The notes beneath the pieces are model-generated. The model did no database searches and was not told where the DNA came from. It saw nothing but the letters and a program-made list of their open reading frames with translations. The position numbers were made by a program, and so were the translations under genes. DNA of 39,739 nucleotides from Cytophagaceae bacterium UBA7467 (GTDB lineage Bacteria > Bacteroidota > Bacteroidia > Cytophagales > Spirosomataceae), in contig DLPD01000018.1 in assembly GCA_002479785.1 (NCBI GenBank), positions 63,364 through 103,102 of the forward strand. The letters run 5' to 3'. Position 1 is the stretch's first letter. Each line of letters begins with the position of its first letter. Below, in pieces: positions 1-7,757 of the stretch.

Positions 1-327
1 GAGGCCATCGCTTTTGACAAAAAAGTAAAACTAGAACAAGCTTATTTATCCACAGATTTCGATCTCGCAGCAATGGCTAAAACGATGGAAGTTCCTACCA
101 GCAAACTGTCGAAATTACTAAAAAAATACTATGGAATTTCCTTTGCAGAATACATCAATCGCTTGCGTATACATCATTTTTTAGAGCAGCGAGCTTCTTT
201 CGATCAATATACTTTGGAGACGTATATCTATCGCAGTGGGTTTACAAACCGCTCCACTTTTTATGCAGCCTTTAAGAAATATGTAGGAGTGAACCCGAGT
301 TTTTATTTGAAAGAAATTCATAGTTGA
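1..327 (+). CDS. AraC-family transcriptional regulator, C-terminal part
   Basis: The frame is open from the first base of the window, so the start lies outside and only the last 108 residues are visible. They contain a typical AraC-type double helix-turn-helix: a first HTH around the segment DLAAMAKTMEVPTSKLSKLL and a second around YIYRSGFTNRSTFYAAFKK, followed by the usual G-V-N-P-S-x-Y-L ending. Members bind DNA through this domain, and the missing N-terminal part would carry the sensing or membrane region. The next gene starts about 130 bases downstream behind a palindrome, so regulation of the neighbours is possible but not shown. Confidence 0.85.
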   Translation, partial: EAIAFDKKVKLEQAYLSTDFDLAAMAKTMEVPTSKLSKLLKKYYGISFAEYINRLRIHHFLEQRASFDQYTLETYIYRSGFTNRSTFYAAFKKYVGVNPSFYLKEIHS

Positions 328-405
328 AGGTTTGAATATTCGAATTTTGGACAAGCTTTTTAAAATTCAAGACAAATCCCAATAGGTTTTTATTTCGTCT
401 TTTGA

Positions 406-437
406 CATTAAAATGAATATTGTTATTCATTTTAATG
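406..437. promoter_or_regulatory. 14-bp perfect inverted repeat upstream of the MEVHHH gene pair
   Basis: Bases 406-419 (CATTAAAATGAATA) are the exact reverse complement of 424-437, with a 4-base loop. The element ends 17 bases before the ATG at 455. It could be a dimeric repressor operator or a hairpin in the 5' leader. There is no T-run right after it, so a simple terminator is less likely. Confidence 0.55.
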
Positions 438-454
438 ATTTCAAGAGTCTACTA

Positions 455-1204
455 ATGGAAGTACACCATCACACCCATATTCCCAAAAAATGGACGGAAT
501 ACATCACAGAATTTGTCATGTTATTTGCGGCAGTAACGCTGGGTTTTTTCGCAGAAAATCTACGTGAACATGCTATCGAAAAAGAGCGAGAAGTGAAATT
601 CATTCAAATCGTACATGAAGACTTATTGAATGATATTAAAAATCTGGATACAGTTTCGACCATTTATCAAACTAGGTTAAAACGAGAAGATACCTTGTTA
701 AATCTTTTAAGTAATCGTGATTTTAAGCAAACAAATGACCTTTATTATTTGGCACGGTTGAACTCCATTCGATTCTTTTTCCATCATTCAAAAAATGGTT
801 TCCAGCAACTAAAAAATGCTGGAGGTTTGAGGTTGATCTCGAATATAGAGGTTATTAAAAAGATTCAAGCCTATGAAAATAATGTGGAGGAAATGGATGA
901 ATTACAAAGGCTAACAGAGGATTTACTCATGAATTACCGTCAACAAATGGCAATGATTTTTGATGGTAGAGTTTTTAAAGATATGGTGATAAATGGGAAA
1001 TCGAGAAATATTGAAGCACGTTTTTCACGGCCAACGGGCAATCCCCCATTATTTAATGATAGCCCAGGAGCTCTCAATGATTTATTAAATAAAACCTTGT
1101 ATGTCCATAACAACAACTTAGGTATAGCCAGTCGGTCAAGGGAATTAAAGCAGGCGGCAATCGAGCTAGATAATATGTTAATTAAAACCTACCAACTAAA
1201 TTGA
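455..1204 (+). CDS. MEVHHH-family membrane-anchored protein (copy 1)
   Basis: Function unknown. The protein (249 residues) opens with a histidine-rich tag MEVHHHTHIPKKW, followed by one hydrophobic helix at about residues 17-35 (EFVMLFAAVTLGFFAENLREH) and a long, mostly helical, charged C-terminal part with repeated hydrophobic heptads. This layout suggests a single-pass inner-membrane protein with a cytoplasmic His-rich N-terminus. An in-frame ATG exists at 413, but it lies inside the 14-bp palindrome and would add 14 unrelated residues, whereas all paralogues in this window begin exactly at MEVHHH, so 455 is preferred. A paralogue follows after 6 bases, so the two are probably co-transcribed. 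The family recurs at 11389-12150 and as a relic at 25316-25501. Confidence 0.8.
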   Translation: MEVHHHTHIPKKWTEYITEFVMLFAAVTLGFFAENLREHAIEKEREVKFIQIVHEDLLNDIKNLDTVSTIYQTRLKREDTLLNLLSNRDFKQTNDLYYLARLNSIRFFFHHSKNGFQQLKNAGGLRLISNIEVIKKIQAYENNVEEMDELQRLTEDLLMNYRQQMAMIFDGRVFKDMVINGKSRNIEARFSRPTGNPPLFNDSPGALNDLLNKTLYVHNNNLGIASRSRELKQAAIELDNMLIKTYQLN

Positions 1205-1210
1205 TTTACC

Positions 1211-1990
1211 ATGGAAGTGCATCACCATGCCCACGCACCCAAGAAGTGGAATGAATACATAACGGAATTTATTATGTTATTTGCGGCAGTAACGCTGGGT
1301 TTTCTAGCTGAAAATTTGCGGGAGCATCAAATAGAAAATAACCGTGCCAAAGAGTACCTTGAACTATTCAAAACAGAAATTAAACGAAATAATATTGCCA
1401 TTGACTCTGTCTTGAAATTTGGAACACCGGTCTTAATTCAAAATGAGAAACTTTATTTTTCGCTTTATGCAGATAAAAATCTCTCGAACGAAACCATTGC
1501 CAATTCCCTCGACTTAATGGTCTATCGTTTTTCCAATGATAAACGTATCTTCGAATTAATGAAAAACTCTGGCTCATTGCGCTACATCAAAGACAAGAAA
1601 TTAATTGAAGAAATAAACGCCTATGAAACAGATGCTGATTTTGCTGAATTCAGAACCTTTGATCAGGAGAGTTCCGCAGGTAAATTATTCTGGGATTTTT
1701 TAGTGCAGAAGATGCCACCTGCTTTTTTAATGAAATGGTTGAACCGACCAGATCTTGATTATATTTCTAATCTTTCCCCAGCCTATGCTAACTTGTATAC
1801 GGCAAATAAACAAGCTATTGAGTCTGATTTGAAAAATGTTCGCTTGTCGGAAGATGTTAAGTCTGTCCTTCTCAAGTATTTGATGAACAAATGCACCATT
1901 CAGAAATTGAGTATCTTAAATCTTAAAATTATCAAGAAAAAATCCGATCCTTTATTAGCTCATATTGATACCTATTTAGCAACTAATTAA
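1211..1990 (+). CDS. MEVHHH-family membrane-anchored protein (copy 2)
   Basis: Function unknown; tandem paralogue of the gene just upstream, six bases away. It has 259 residues with the same plan: MEVHHHAHAPKKW, a hydrophobic helix near residues 17-35 (EFIMLFAAVTLGFLAENLREH), then a helical soluble part including the family-like segment SNDKRIFELMKNSGSLRYI. The C-terminal parts of copies 1 and 2 have diverged widely, but a 30-base block coding for the membrane helix (518-547 versus 1274-1303) is identical at silent positions too. The next gene starts 8 bases downstream, so the two copies and the hydrolase may form one operon. Confidence 0.8.
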   Translation: MEVHHHAHAPKKWNEYITEFIMLFAAVTLGFLAENLREHQIENNRAKEYLELFKTEIKRNNIAIDSVLKFGTPVLIQNEKLYFSLYADKNLSNETIANSLDLMVYRFSNDKRIFELMKNSGSLRYIKDKKLIEEINAYETDADFAEFRTFDQESSAGKLFWDFLVQKMPPAFLMKWLNRPDLDYISNLSPAYANLYTANKQAIESDLKNVRLSEDVKSVLLKYLMNKCTIQKLSILNLKIIKKKSDPLLAHIDTYLATN

Positions 1991-1998
1991 CTCATTTT

Positions 1999-4515
1999 AT
2001 GAAGATTTTACGTCTAATTTTTCTCCTGTTTTTTTGTGTTCAAGTTTCGCTTGCGCAAAATTTTGAATCGCTGAATCAATTTCTTAAACAAGAGGTGCAA
2101 GCCAATAAATTGAAAGGCGTTCATGGCCTCGTTTACCATAAGAACAAGGTAGTATTTAATCAATTTTATGGAGATCGAGATGCAGAAAATAAGGTTCCCA
2201 TGACTGGTCAGGAAATATATTACTTGCAATCGATGTCCAAGCCCGTGATCACTGTGGCGCTTATGACACTTTATGAACAAGGTAAGTTCTCATTGGATGA
2301 CCCCGTGGAGAATTACTTACCCGAATTTAAAAACCTAAGTGTTGTACAAGATGTGAATCAGGGAATGAGAAGCAGTTTGATTCCTGCGAAAAGCAGAATT
2401 ACAATCCGGCAGTTGATCAGTCATACTTCCGGTATGTCGCATGGCATAACACAGGTGAAGATGGATCGGGATATTTGGAATACGATTCTATATGATCAAA
2501 GTTTGACAACGATTGAGAAAAGGGTTGCGGCCTTAGCTAAAATTCCCTTGTCTTATCAGCCTGGTACGAAATGGAATTATTCATTTGGACCCGATGTAGC
2601 TTCTCGGTTGATCGAGGTGCTGACAGGAGAAACTACAGATGCCTATTTAAAGAAGGCCATTTTTCAGCCCTTGGGAATGAAGGATATGGGTTATAATTTA
2701 AATGAGGCACAAGAAAAACGGGCAATGGTGGTGTATGATTTTCAAAATGGGAAAAATTTGGTTCGATCCAATATGCAACCCGCTAGCAAAAATGTTACGG
2801 TTTTTGCCGGTGTAAATGCTTTGTGGGGAACGATGGAGGATTATTTGACCTTTGCCAAAATGCTCTTTAAGAATGGTGAATTAAATGGGAAGCGAATTTT
2901 GAAAAAAGAGACCTTGCAGCTAATGCGGACAGATGTTACTTCGGAAATCACTCGCAAGCCAGATCAAACATCGCATATTTACAAAATTGCCAATGGTATT
3001 TCGTTAGATGAGGATGGTAGTACAAACCTAGAACCAGGTTATGGATTTGGGTTGGGCTTTGGGATTTTGACAAATCCCATGGTGGCCAATAAACCGAACG
3101 TTTCTGCGGGTGAATACTTCTGGAGCGGGGCTAATTCCACACATTTTTTCATCAATCCCAAAGATGAAGTCATAGGGATATTCATGACACAAATAGGTTC
3201 CTTGGGTACACCTAATCCTTATCAATTCTATTTTGGAGATGAGTTTAGAAAAGGTGTGTATGCCGGGATAAAAACAGCCGCATCAAAGCGCGTAACGACG
3301 GATTTAGCAAAGCCTTCAGAAGTGAAAGCATTGGGTTTTGATCAAAAAGTATTGGATGAATTCCAACAAGAAGTTTCGAAAAGCATCCAACAAAAAGAAA
3401 TTGCCGGGGCGGTAACCTTGATTGCGAGAAAAGGTAAAATCGTGCATTATGAGGCGAAAGGGGAGTCTCAAATGGAGACACATATTCCCATGAAAAAAGA
3501 TGCCATTTTTCGTTTGGCTTCCATGACGAAACCGATTGCGACTTTAGCTTTATTATTGTTGATGGAAGATGGAAAATGTGCACCAAATGATCCAGTTAGC
3601 AAATTTTTGCCGGAGTTTGCTTCCCAACAAGTTTTGGTTTCCAAAGATAGTGTGGACGGCATGTGGATGTTTAAGACTCGGGAGGCGACAAAGCCCATGT
3701 TGATTCGTCATTTGTTGACGCATACTACGGGCCAACCGAGTGCTTATGGTGGAAATATGCCCGAAGCATATGCAGCAATTACGAAAAATGCCTACAGCAG
3801 TAATATCGAAAATTATGTCAAGAAATTAGCCAAATTGCCTTTGTCACATGAACCGGGTGAAGGCTGGATTTATGGTCCAGGCTTATTAGTCGCAGGTAGA
3901 ATCGTGGAAGTAATCAGTGGCATGCCATTTCAAGATTTTGTACAAAAACGAATTTTGGATCCGCTCGGTATGAAGGACACCCATTTTTTCTTGGAGCCTA
4001 AAGACGCCCCAAGATTTACTTCGTATTACCAACCAGATGGCAGCGGAGGATTGGCATTAATCGATCCAGGCTCTGAAAAAAGTATTCGGATTAGTGGCTC
4101 TAAGACCTATTATTCTGGATCGGGCGGATTACATTCGACGGCCATGGATTATTTTAAATTTTGCCAAATGGTCATCCAAGATGGCGAGTTGAATGGTGTA
4201 CGTATTGCTAAGCCTTCTACGATTGCCATGATGAAAACGGATCAAACGCCGTTGAATTTAGAGGCGGCGATTACGCCTACTGATGATTTAAAGAACAATG
4301 GTTTTACTTTTGGTTATGCGATTAAAAGAAAAGACATTGGAAATGATCCACGTCCTGCGGGAACAATTTATTGGTCTGGTTCTACTGGCCCCACCTTCTT
4401 TATAGATCTAAAGCATGAAATGATTGCCATTTTATTGTATCAGCGTCCTTCTACTTCACCTACGAAAATCCGCACCGACTTTAAATCTTGGGTTATGAAT
4501 AGTTTAGTAAATTAA
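1999..4515 (+). CDS. Exported tandem-domain serine hydrolase (beta-lactamase / esterase family)
   Basis: An 838-residue protein with an N-terminal signal peptide (cleavage likely after SLAQ, residue 20) and two consecutive serine beta-lactamase-like domains (class C / DD-peptidase / esterase EstB fold). Domain 1 spans about residues 24-425 with the active-site S78-M-S-K81 and Y194-S-F. Domain 2 spans about 445-838 with S508-M-T-K511 and Y625-G-P. Both also have a WSG motif near their ends (375-377 and in the last 60 residues), at the place of the KTG-like triad. Both halves therefore look catalytically competent. Relatives normally have one such domain of about 400 residues, so this is an internal duplication and fusion. 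Substrate is unknown; peptides, D-amino-acid peptides or esters in the periplasm are plausible. It converges on the dipeptidase gene with a 4-base overlap of the ends. Confidence 0.9.
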   Translation: MKILRLIFLLFFCVQVSLAQNFESLNQFLKQEVQANKLKGVHGLVYHKNKVVFNQFYGDRDAENKVPMTGQEIYYLQSMSKPVITVALMTLYEQGKFSLDDPVENYLPEFKNLSVVQDVNQGMRSSLIPAKSRITIRQLISHTSGMSHGITQVKMDRDIWNTILYDQSLTTIEKRVAALAKIPLSYQPGTKWNYSFGPDVASRLIEVLTGETTDAYLKKAIFQPLGMKDMGYNLNEAQEKRAMVVYDFQNGKNLVRSNMQPASKNVTVFAGVNALWGTMEDYLTFAKMLFKNGELNGKRILKKETLQLMRTDVTSEITRKPDQTSHIYKIANGISLDEDGSTNLEPGYGFGLGFGILTNPMVANKPNVSAGEYFWSGANSTHFFINPKDEVIGIFMTQIGSLGTPNPYQFYFGDEFRKGVYAGIKTAASKRVTTDLAKPSEVKALGFDQKVLDEFQQEVSKSIQQKEIAGAVTLIARKGKIVHYEAKGESQMETHIPMKKDAIFRLASMTKPIATLALLLLMEDGKCAPNDPVSKFLPEFASQQVLVSKDSVDGMWMFKTREATKPMLIRHLLTHTTGQPSAYGGNMPEAYAAITKNAYSSNIENYVKKLAKLPLSHEPGEGWIYGPGLLVAGRIVEVISGMPFQDFVQKRILDPLGMKDTHFFLEPKDAPRFTSYYQPDGSGGLALIDPGSEKSIRISGSKTYYSGSGGLHSTAMDYFKFCQMVIQDGELNGVRIAKPSTIAMMKTDQTPLNLEAAITPTDDLKNNGFTFGYAIKRKDIGNDPRPAGTIYWSGSTGPTFFIDLKHEMIAILLYQRPSTSPTKIRTDFKSWVMNSLVN

Positions 4516-5663
4516 TTCCGCTCATTTGCCTTATAAACCCTCAAAAAATTACCCCCTAATACCTTGCTGATATCCTTGTTCGAATAGCCGCGTGCGATTA
4601 ATGCCTGAGTGAAAAGAGGATAATCTAACACCGTTTTTAATTGTTTAGGGGCAGAATTAATTCCATCGAAATCAGAGCCTAACCCTACATGATCAATCCC
4701 GATTAGTTTGACAATGTGGTCAAAATGCTTCATTAATTGTTCCAAATCAGGCTTAATGGCATCACTTTCTAGTGGATATTTGTCTGAGATAGCAGTGAAT
4801 GCATATTCGGTTTGCATCCCTGACTTGATTAAGGAATCGATTTCAACGGCGTGGTTTTTGCGGAATGCGGCATCTTTTTTGAAGAAATCCACATCTACAA
4901 ATCCAGAAAAGAAGTTAAGATGGATCACTCCGCCATTTTTTCCGATAGCAATAATTTGCTCGTCCTTTAGGTTTCTGGAAACGGGACAAATGCTGTAAGC
5001 ATTGCTGTGAGAGGCAATAATTGGTTTTGTGGTCGTGTTAATCACATCCCAAAACGTCGTTTCCCCCACATGCGAAACATCGACTATCATGCCCAGCTGG
5101 TTCATTTTTTGTACTACCGTTTTGCCAAAATCCGTCAAGCCTTTGTGACCCTTGTAATCTGGATTCTTCTCATCCGCATGCGAACTCGCCCATCCAGGTG
5201 AATTGTTCCAAGTCAGAGTCATATACCGCACTCCTCGGTTATAAAATGTCTCTAATTTCTGCAAATCTCTATCAATCATGTGTCCGCCTTCCACTCCGAA
5301 TTGCGCTACCAATTTTTGCTCTTTTAAGGCGCGCTGGATGTCTTTCCATGATTTGGCAATCACTACCTTATCCGGATTTCTCGCTGCCATGGCATACAAA
5401 CTATCCATCTCCCGCATAGCCCACGCATAGGGATTCGCCTTCTCCCCGTCACACCAAACAGAAAACAGCTGATAATCCACCCCGCCCTTCTTAAATCGCG
5501 CTAAATCCGAGTGATTAATACCCGTCAAATCCTGATCAAGTGACACTTTTTTCTCGATACAAGCCGTCAAGCAATCGTTGTGCGTATCCACTAAAATGGA
5601 TTTAAAATGTACGTCCTGCGCGAAGGTGTAGAAGGAAAGAAGGAAGAATAATAAGTGTTTCAT
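4512..5663 (-). CDS. Exported membrane-dipeptidase-type zinc peptidase (M19)
   Basis: A 383-residue protein with a short signal peptide (MKHLLFFLLSFYTFA). It matches the renal or membrane dipeptidase family (peptidase M19), which hydrolyses dipeptides, including those with a C-terminal D-residue, with two metal ions. Visible ligands and motifs are H28-x-D30 (VDTHNDC), E125 in EGGH, H198 in VSHVG, H219 in ASHSNA and D331 in GLGSDFDG, in family order and spacing. Length is normal for the family. It converges tail to tail with the tandem serine hydrolase; both would act on peptides outside the cytoplasm, but a shared pathway is only inference. Confidence 0.93.
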   Translation of the reverse strand: MKHLLFFLLSFYTFAQDVHFKSILVDTHNDCLTACIEKKVSLDQDLTGINHSDLARFKKGGVDYQLFSVWCDGEKANPYAWAMREMDSLYAMAARNPDKVVIAKSWKDIQRALKEQKLVAQFGVEGGHMIDRDLQKLETFYNRGVRYMTLTWNNSPGWASSHADEKNPDYKGHKGLTDFGKTVVQKMNQLGMIVDVSHVGETTFWDVINTTTKPIIASHSNAYSICPVSRNLKDEQIIAIGKNGGVIHLNFFSGFVDVDFFKKDAAFRKNHAVEIDSLIKSGMQTEYAFTAISDKYPLESDAIKPDLEQLMKHFDHIVKLIGIDHVGLGSDFDGINSAPKQLKTVLDYPLFTQALIARGYSNKDISKVLGGNFLRVYKANERN

Positions 5664-5746
5664 ACGTTAGAAGGTTTGGTTGAAATTATCAGTTTTATTC
5701 GGTTAAACCAATTTAATTAGGCCTACCTTCACCTGTGGAGAAAATA

Positions 5747-6307
5747 ATGTACATCATCGCGGGTTGTAATGGAGCTGGTAAAACGACCGCTTCGTTTACT
5801 ATTTTACCCTATGTGCTGGATTGCCGCGAATTTGTGAATGCAGATGAAATCGCAAAAGACCTATCTCCGTTTCATCCGGAGTCGGTGGCTTTTACAGCAG
5901 GTCGTATCATGTTAAACCGAATCGATGTACTTATGGAAAAAGAGGAATCCTTTTCTTTTGAGACTACTTTAGCCGCTAAATCGTATCATTTGTTGATTAA
6001 TAAGGCCAAAGAAAAGGGCTTTAAAGTCGTTCTTTTATTTTTTTGGCTTACCTCTGTTGAGCTTGCCAAAGCGCGTGTGGCAACTCGCGTTAAAGAAGGC
6101 GGTCACAACATTCCACCGGTTGTAATAGAAAGACGATATAAATCAGGTATAACTAATTTGTTTCGTCTATATTTGCCGATGGTAGATGAGTGGTTTCTAC
6201 ATGATAATTCTGACCTTGTTTCAGAATTAATTGCTGAGAAAACAAGAGAAAAATTTGTAATCATTTACAATGCAAAAAAATGGCAAATACTAAATCAAGT
6301 CAAGTGA
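5747..6307 (+). CDS. Zeta-toxin-like P-loop kinase
   Basis: A 186-residue P-loop protein of the zeta toxin / AAA_33 type. The Walker A motif GCNGAGKTT begins at residue 6, followed by the conserved FVNADEIAKDLSP segment (substrate-site region in zeta toxins), FSFETTLA and a central R-x-x-x-R region (ARVATRVKEGGHNIP with ERRYKSG), as in the family. Zeta toxins phosphorylate UDP-N-acetylamino sugars; chromosomal relatives may have other substrates. A GTG 12 bases upstream is in frame, but GGAG at 5737-5740 sits at the right distance to serve the ATG at 5747, so that start is chosen. A small ORF overlaps its 3' end and may be the partner. Toxin activity is inferred from family only. Confidence 0.82.
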   Translation: MYIIAGCNGAGKTTASFTILPYVLDCREFVNADEIAKDLSPFHPESVAFTAGRIMLNRIDVLMEKEESFSFETTLAAKSYHLLINKAKEKGFKVVLLFFWLTSVELAKARVATRVKEGGHNIPPVVIERRYKSGITNLFRLYLPMVDEWFLHDNSDLVSELIAEKTREKFVIIYNAKKWQILNQVK

Positions 6308-6459
6308 GAAAAAATATGTCTACAGCAGAAAAGCTGGAGATAGGTATGAAACTGGTGAAAGCGGATCTTATCGCTTACAAAAAAGCCAAGAACTCAGAGT
6401 TGGTAGTCATGCAAGGGGGTAAAATTGTCTATTTAAAACCTGACGAAATTCCTGACTAG
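6280..6459 (+). CDS. Small protein overlapping the zeta-like kinase gene; candidate partner or antitoxin
   Basis: A 59-residue ORF that starts inside the last codons of the kinase gene (28-base overlap); a second possible ATG is at 6316, 8 bases after the kinase stop. The predicted protein is basic and helical at first, then ends with ELVVMQGGKIVYLKPDEIPD. Small proteins with this kind of ending (a valine-rich strand, a G-K-I-V hairpin and a terminal P) seem familiar to me next to zeta-type kinase genes, but I cannot verify a named family. Overlap and orientation argue for translational coupling. The next gene begins 5 bases after the stop. Confidence 0.6.
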   Translation: MANTKSSQVRKNMSTAEKLEIGMKLVKADLIAYKKAKNSELVVMQGGKIVYLKPDEIPD

Positions 6460-6463
6460 ACTG

Positions 6464-6706
6464 ATGACCAGCTGGAAAACCACGAATCGATCTCTAGAGA
6501 AAACCTTCGAATTTTCAACTTTCGAAGAAGCGATGCAATTCATGCAGGACGCCACACCTTTTATCACGCTAACGGATCACCACCCCACTTGGTCAAACAC
6601 CTACAATCGGGTTCACGTGGTGATTACCACACATGATGCAGGAAATCAGGTGACAGAAAAGGACCATCGATTAGCGAACTTTTTAGATGAATTATACAAG
6701 CGATGA
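6464..6706 (+). CDS. Pterin-4a-carbinolamine dehydratase
   Basis: An 80-residue protein of the PCD/DCoH family, which dehydrates 4a-hydroxytetrahydrobiopterin during pterin recycling by aromatic amino acid hydroxylases. The signature is visible: DHHPTWSNTYNRVHVVITTHD with the catalytic His-His-Pro, the conserved Trp and Asn, the later VHV..TTHD strand, then a C-terminal helix with D (KDHRLANFLDELY). It is somewhat shorter than the usual 95 or so residues because the N-terminal helix is trimmed. Its stop overlaps the start of the following hydrolase gene (ATGA), so the two are translationally coupled. No phenylalanine hydroxylase is visible in the window. Confidence 0.9.
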   Translation: MTSWKTTNRSLEKTFEFSTFEEAMQFMQDATPFITLTDHHPTWSNTYNRVHVVITTHDAGNQVTEKDHRLANFLDELYKR

Positions 6707-7632
6707 AAAAATGCCTATTCGGTTTATTTACGCTGTTTATGCTGAGTGCTTGCACTAGGGATACACCTCCTAAAGAAGGCTTTATTGATGTAGCGGGAGG
6801 TAAAATATGGTACCGGATTGATGGAGAGGGAGATAAAACGCCATTGCTCTTATTGCACGGAGGACCAGGATCTTCAAGTTATTATTTAGAACCCTTGAAG
6901 GAATTAAGCAAGGACAGGCCAGTAATTTTTATTGATCAATTGGGCTGTGGCCGTTCTACCCGTATCACGGATACAACCTTGATGACCATAGAGAAAAATG
7001 TGGAGCAATTAGAGCAGGTCAGAAAAGCACTTAAATTAGAGCGCTTTTATCTGTATGGACATTCTTGGGGTACAATGCTGGGGATGGATTATTATTTGAA
7101 ATACCCTAAAGGCATTCAAGCGCTGATTTTTGCGAGTCCCTTGTTTAGTACCCAAATTTGGACGAAAGATGCGGATACCTTAATCGCTGCTTTGCCTGTA
7201 GCCACTCAAAAAGCTATCAGGGAAAGTGATGAGCAAAAAAATTATACATCGGAATCCTACAAACAAGCGATGAAAGTGTATTATAAAGCGCATTTAAGAC
7301 GAGGAAATGATACAAAATCGCGGAAGGATACGCTTGACCGGTTTTTTGGCGAGAAAGTGTACACGTTTATGTGGGGGCCAAGTGAATTTAAGGCAACGGG
7401 TAATTTGCTTTACTATGATCGATTAAAAGAGTTAGCGACCATTCAGGTTCCTACACTTTTAACAGCAGGGGAATTTGATGAGGCTAGACCTTCCAGCGTC
7501 CGTTATTATACCAGCTTAATTCCGGGAGCACAATTTCAAGTCATTTCTAATGCCGCGCATGTAACGATGGGGGATAACCCCAAGGAAAACAACCGTGTGC
7601 TTTCGGAGTTTCTACGAAAAATCGATAAATAA
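6703..7632 (+). CDS. Lipoprotein alpha/beta hydrolase, proline iminopeptidase-like (S33)
   Basis: A 309-residue protein with a lipoprotein signal peptide (lipobox LSAC, lipidated Cys17), so it is probably anchored in an envelope membrane. The alpha/beta hydrolase core is of S33 prolyl-iminopeptidase type: oxyanion motif HGGPG at 52-56, nucleophile elbow G-H-S121-W-G, acid D259 in AGEFDE and H286 in NAAHVTMGD. S33 enzymes remove N-terminal proline from peptides, but many members act on other esters or amides. Its start codon overlaps the stop of the pterin dehydratase gene. Confidence 0.88.
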   Translation: MKKCLFGLFTLFMLSACTRDTPPKEGFIDVAGGKIWYRIDGEGDKTPLLLLHGGPGSSSYYLEPLKELSKDRPVIFIDQLGCGRSTRITDTTLMTIEKNVEQLEQVRKALKLERFYLYGHSWGTMLGMDYYLKYPKGIQALIFASPLFSTQIWTKDADTLIAALPVATQKAIRESDEQKNYTSESYKQAMKVYYKAHLRRGNDTKSRKDTLDRFFGEKVYTFMWGPSEFKATGNLLYYDRLKELATIQVPTLLTAGEFDEARPSSVRYYTSLIPGAQFQVISNAAHVTMGDNPKENNRVLSEFLRKIDK

Positions 7633-7699
7633 TCGAGAGGAGTAAAATCTAAAATTCATTCGTAAAACTATTTTTAAGACAATTTTTTCTTTGTTTAAA

Positions 7700-7707
7700 T
7701 ATATTTG
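7700..7707 (+). promoter_or_regulatory. Possible Bacteroidota-type -7 promoter element
   Basis: TATATTTG fits the Bacteroidota -7 consensus TAnnTTTG and lies 50 bases before the ATG of the PQQ dehydrogenase. The expected -33 TTTG about 20 bases upstream is weak (only a T-rich stretch), so this is a tentative call. Confidence 0.35.
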
Positions 7708-7757
7708 GTATAATTGGTGTCAAAATGAAACCAAAATACTAATTACCCTCTAAAACA

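Noticed and set aside
413..454. Longer N-terminus for MEVHHH copy 1 from the ATG at 413
   Set aside because: This ATG lies in a 14-bp palindrome and the added residues are unrelated to the family, whose members all start at MEVHHH.
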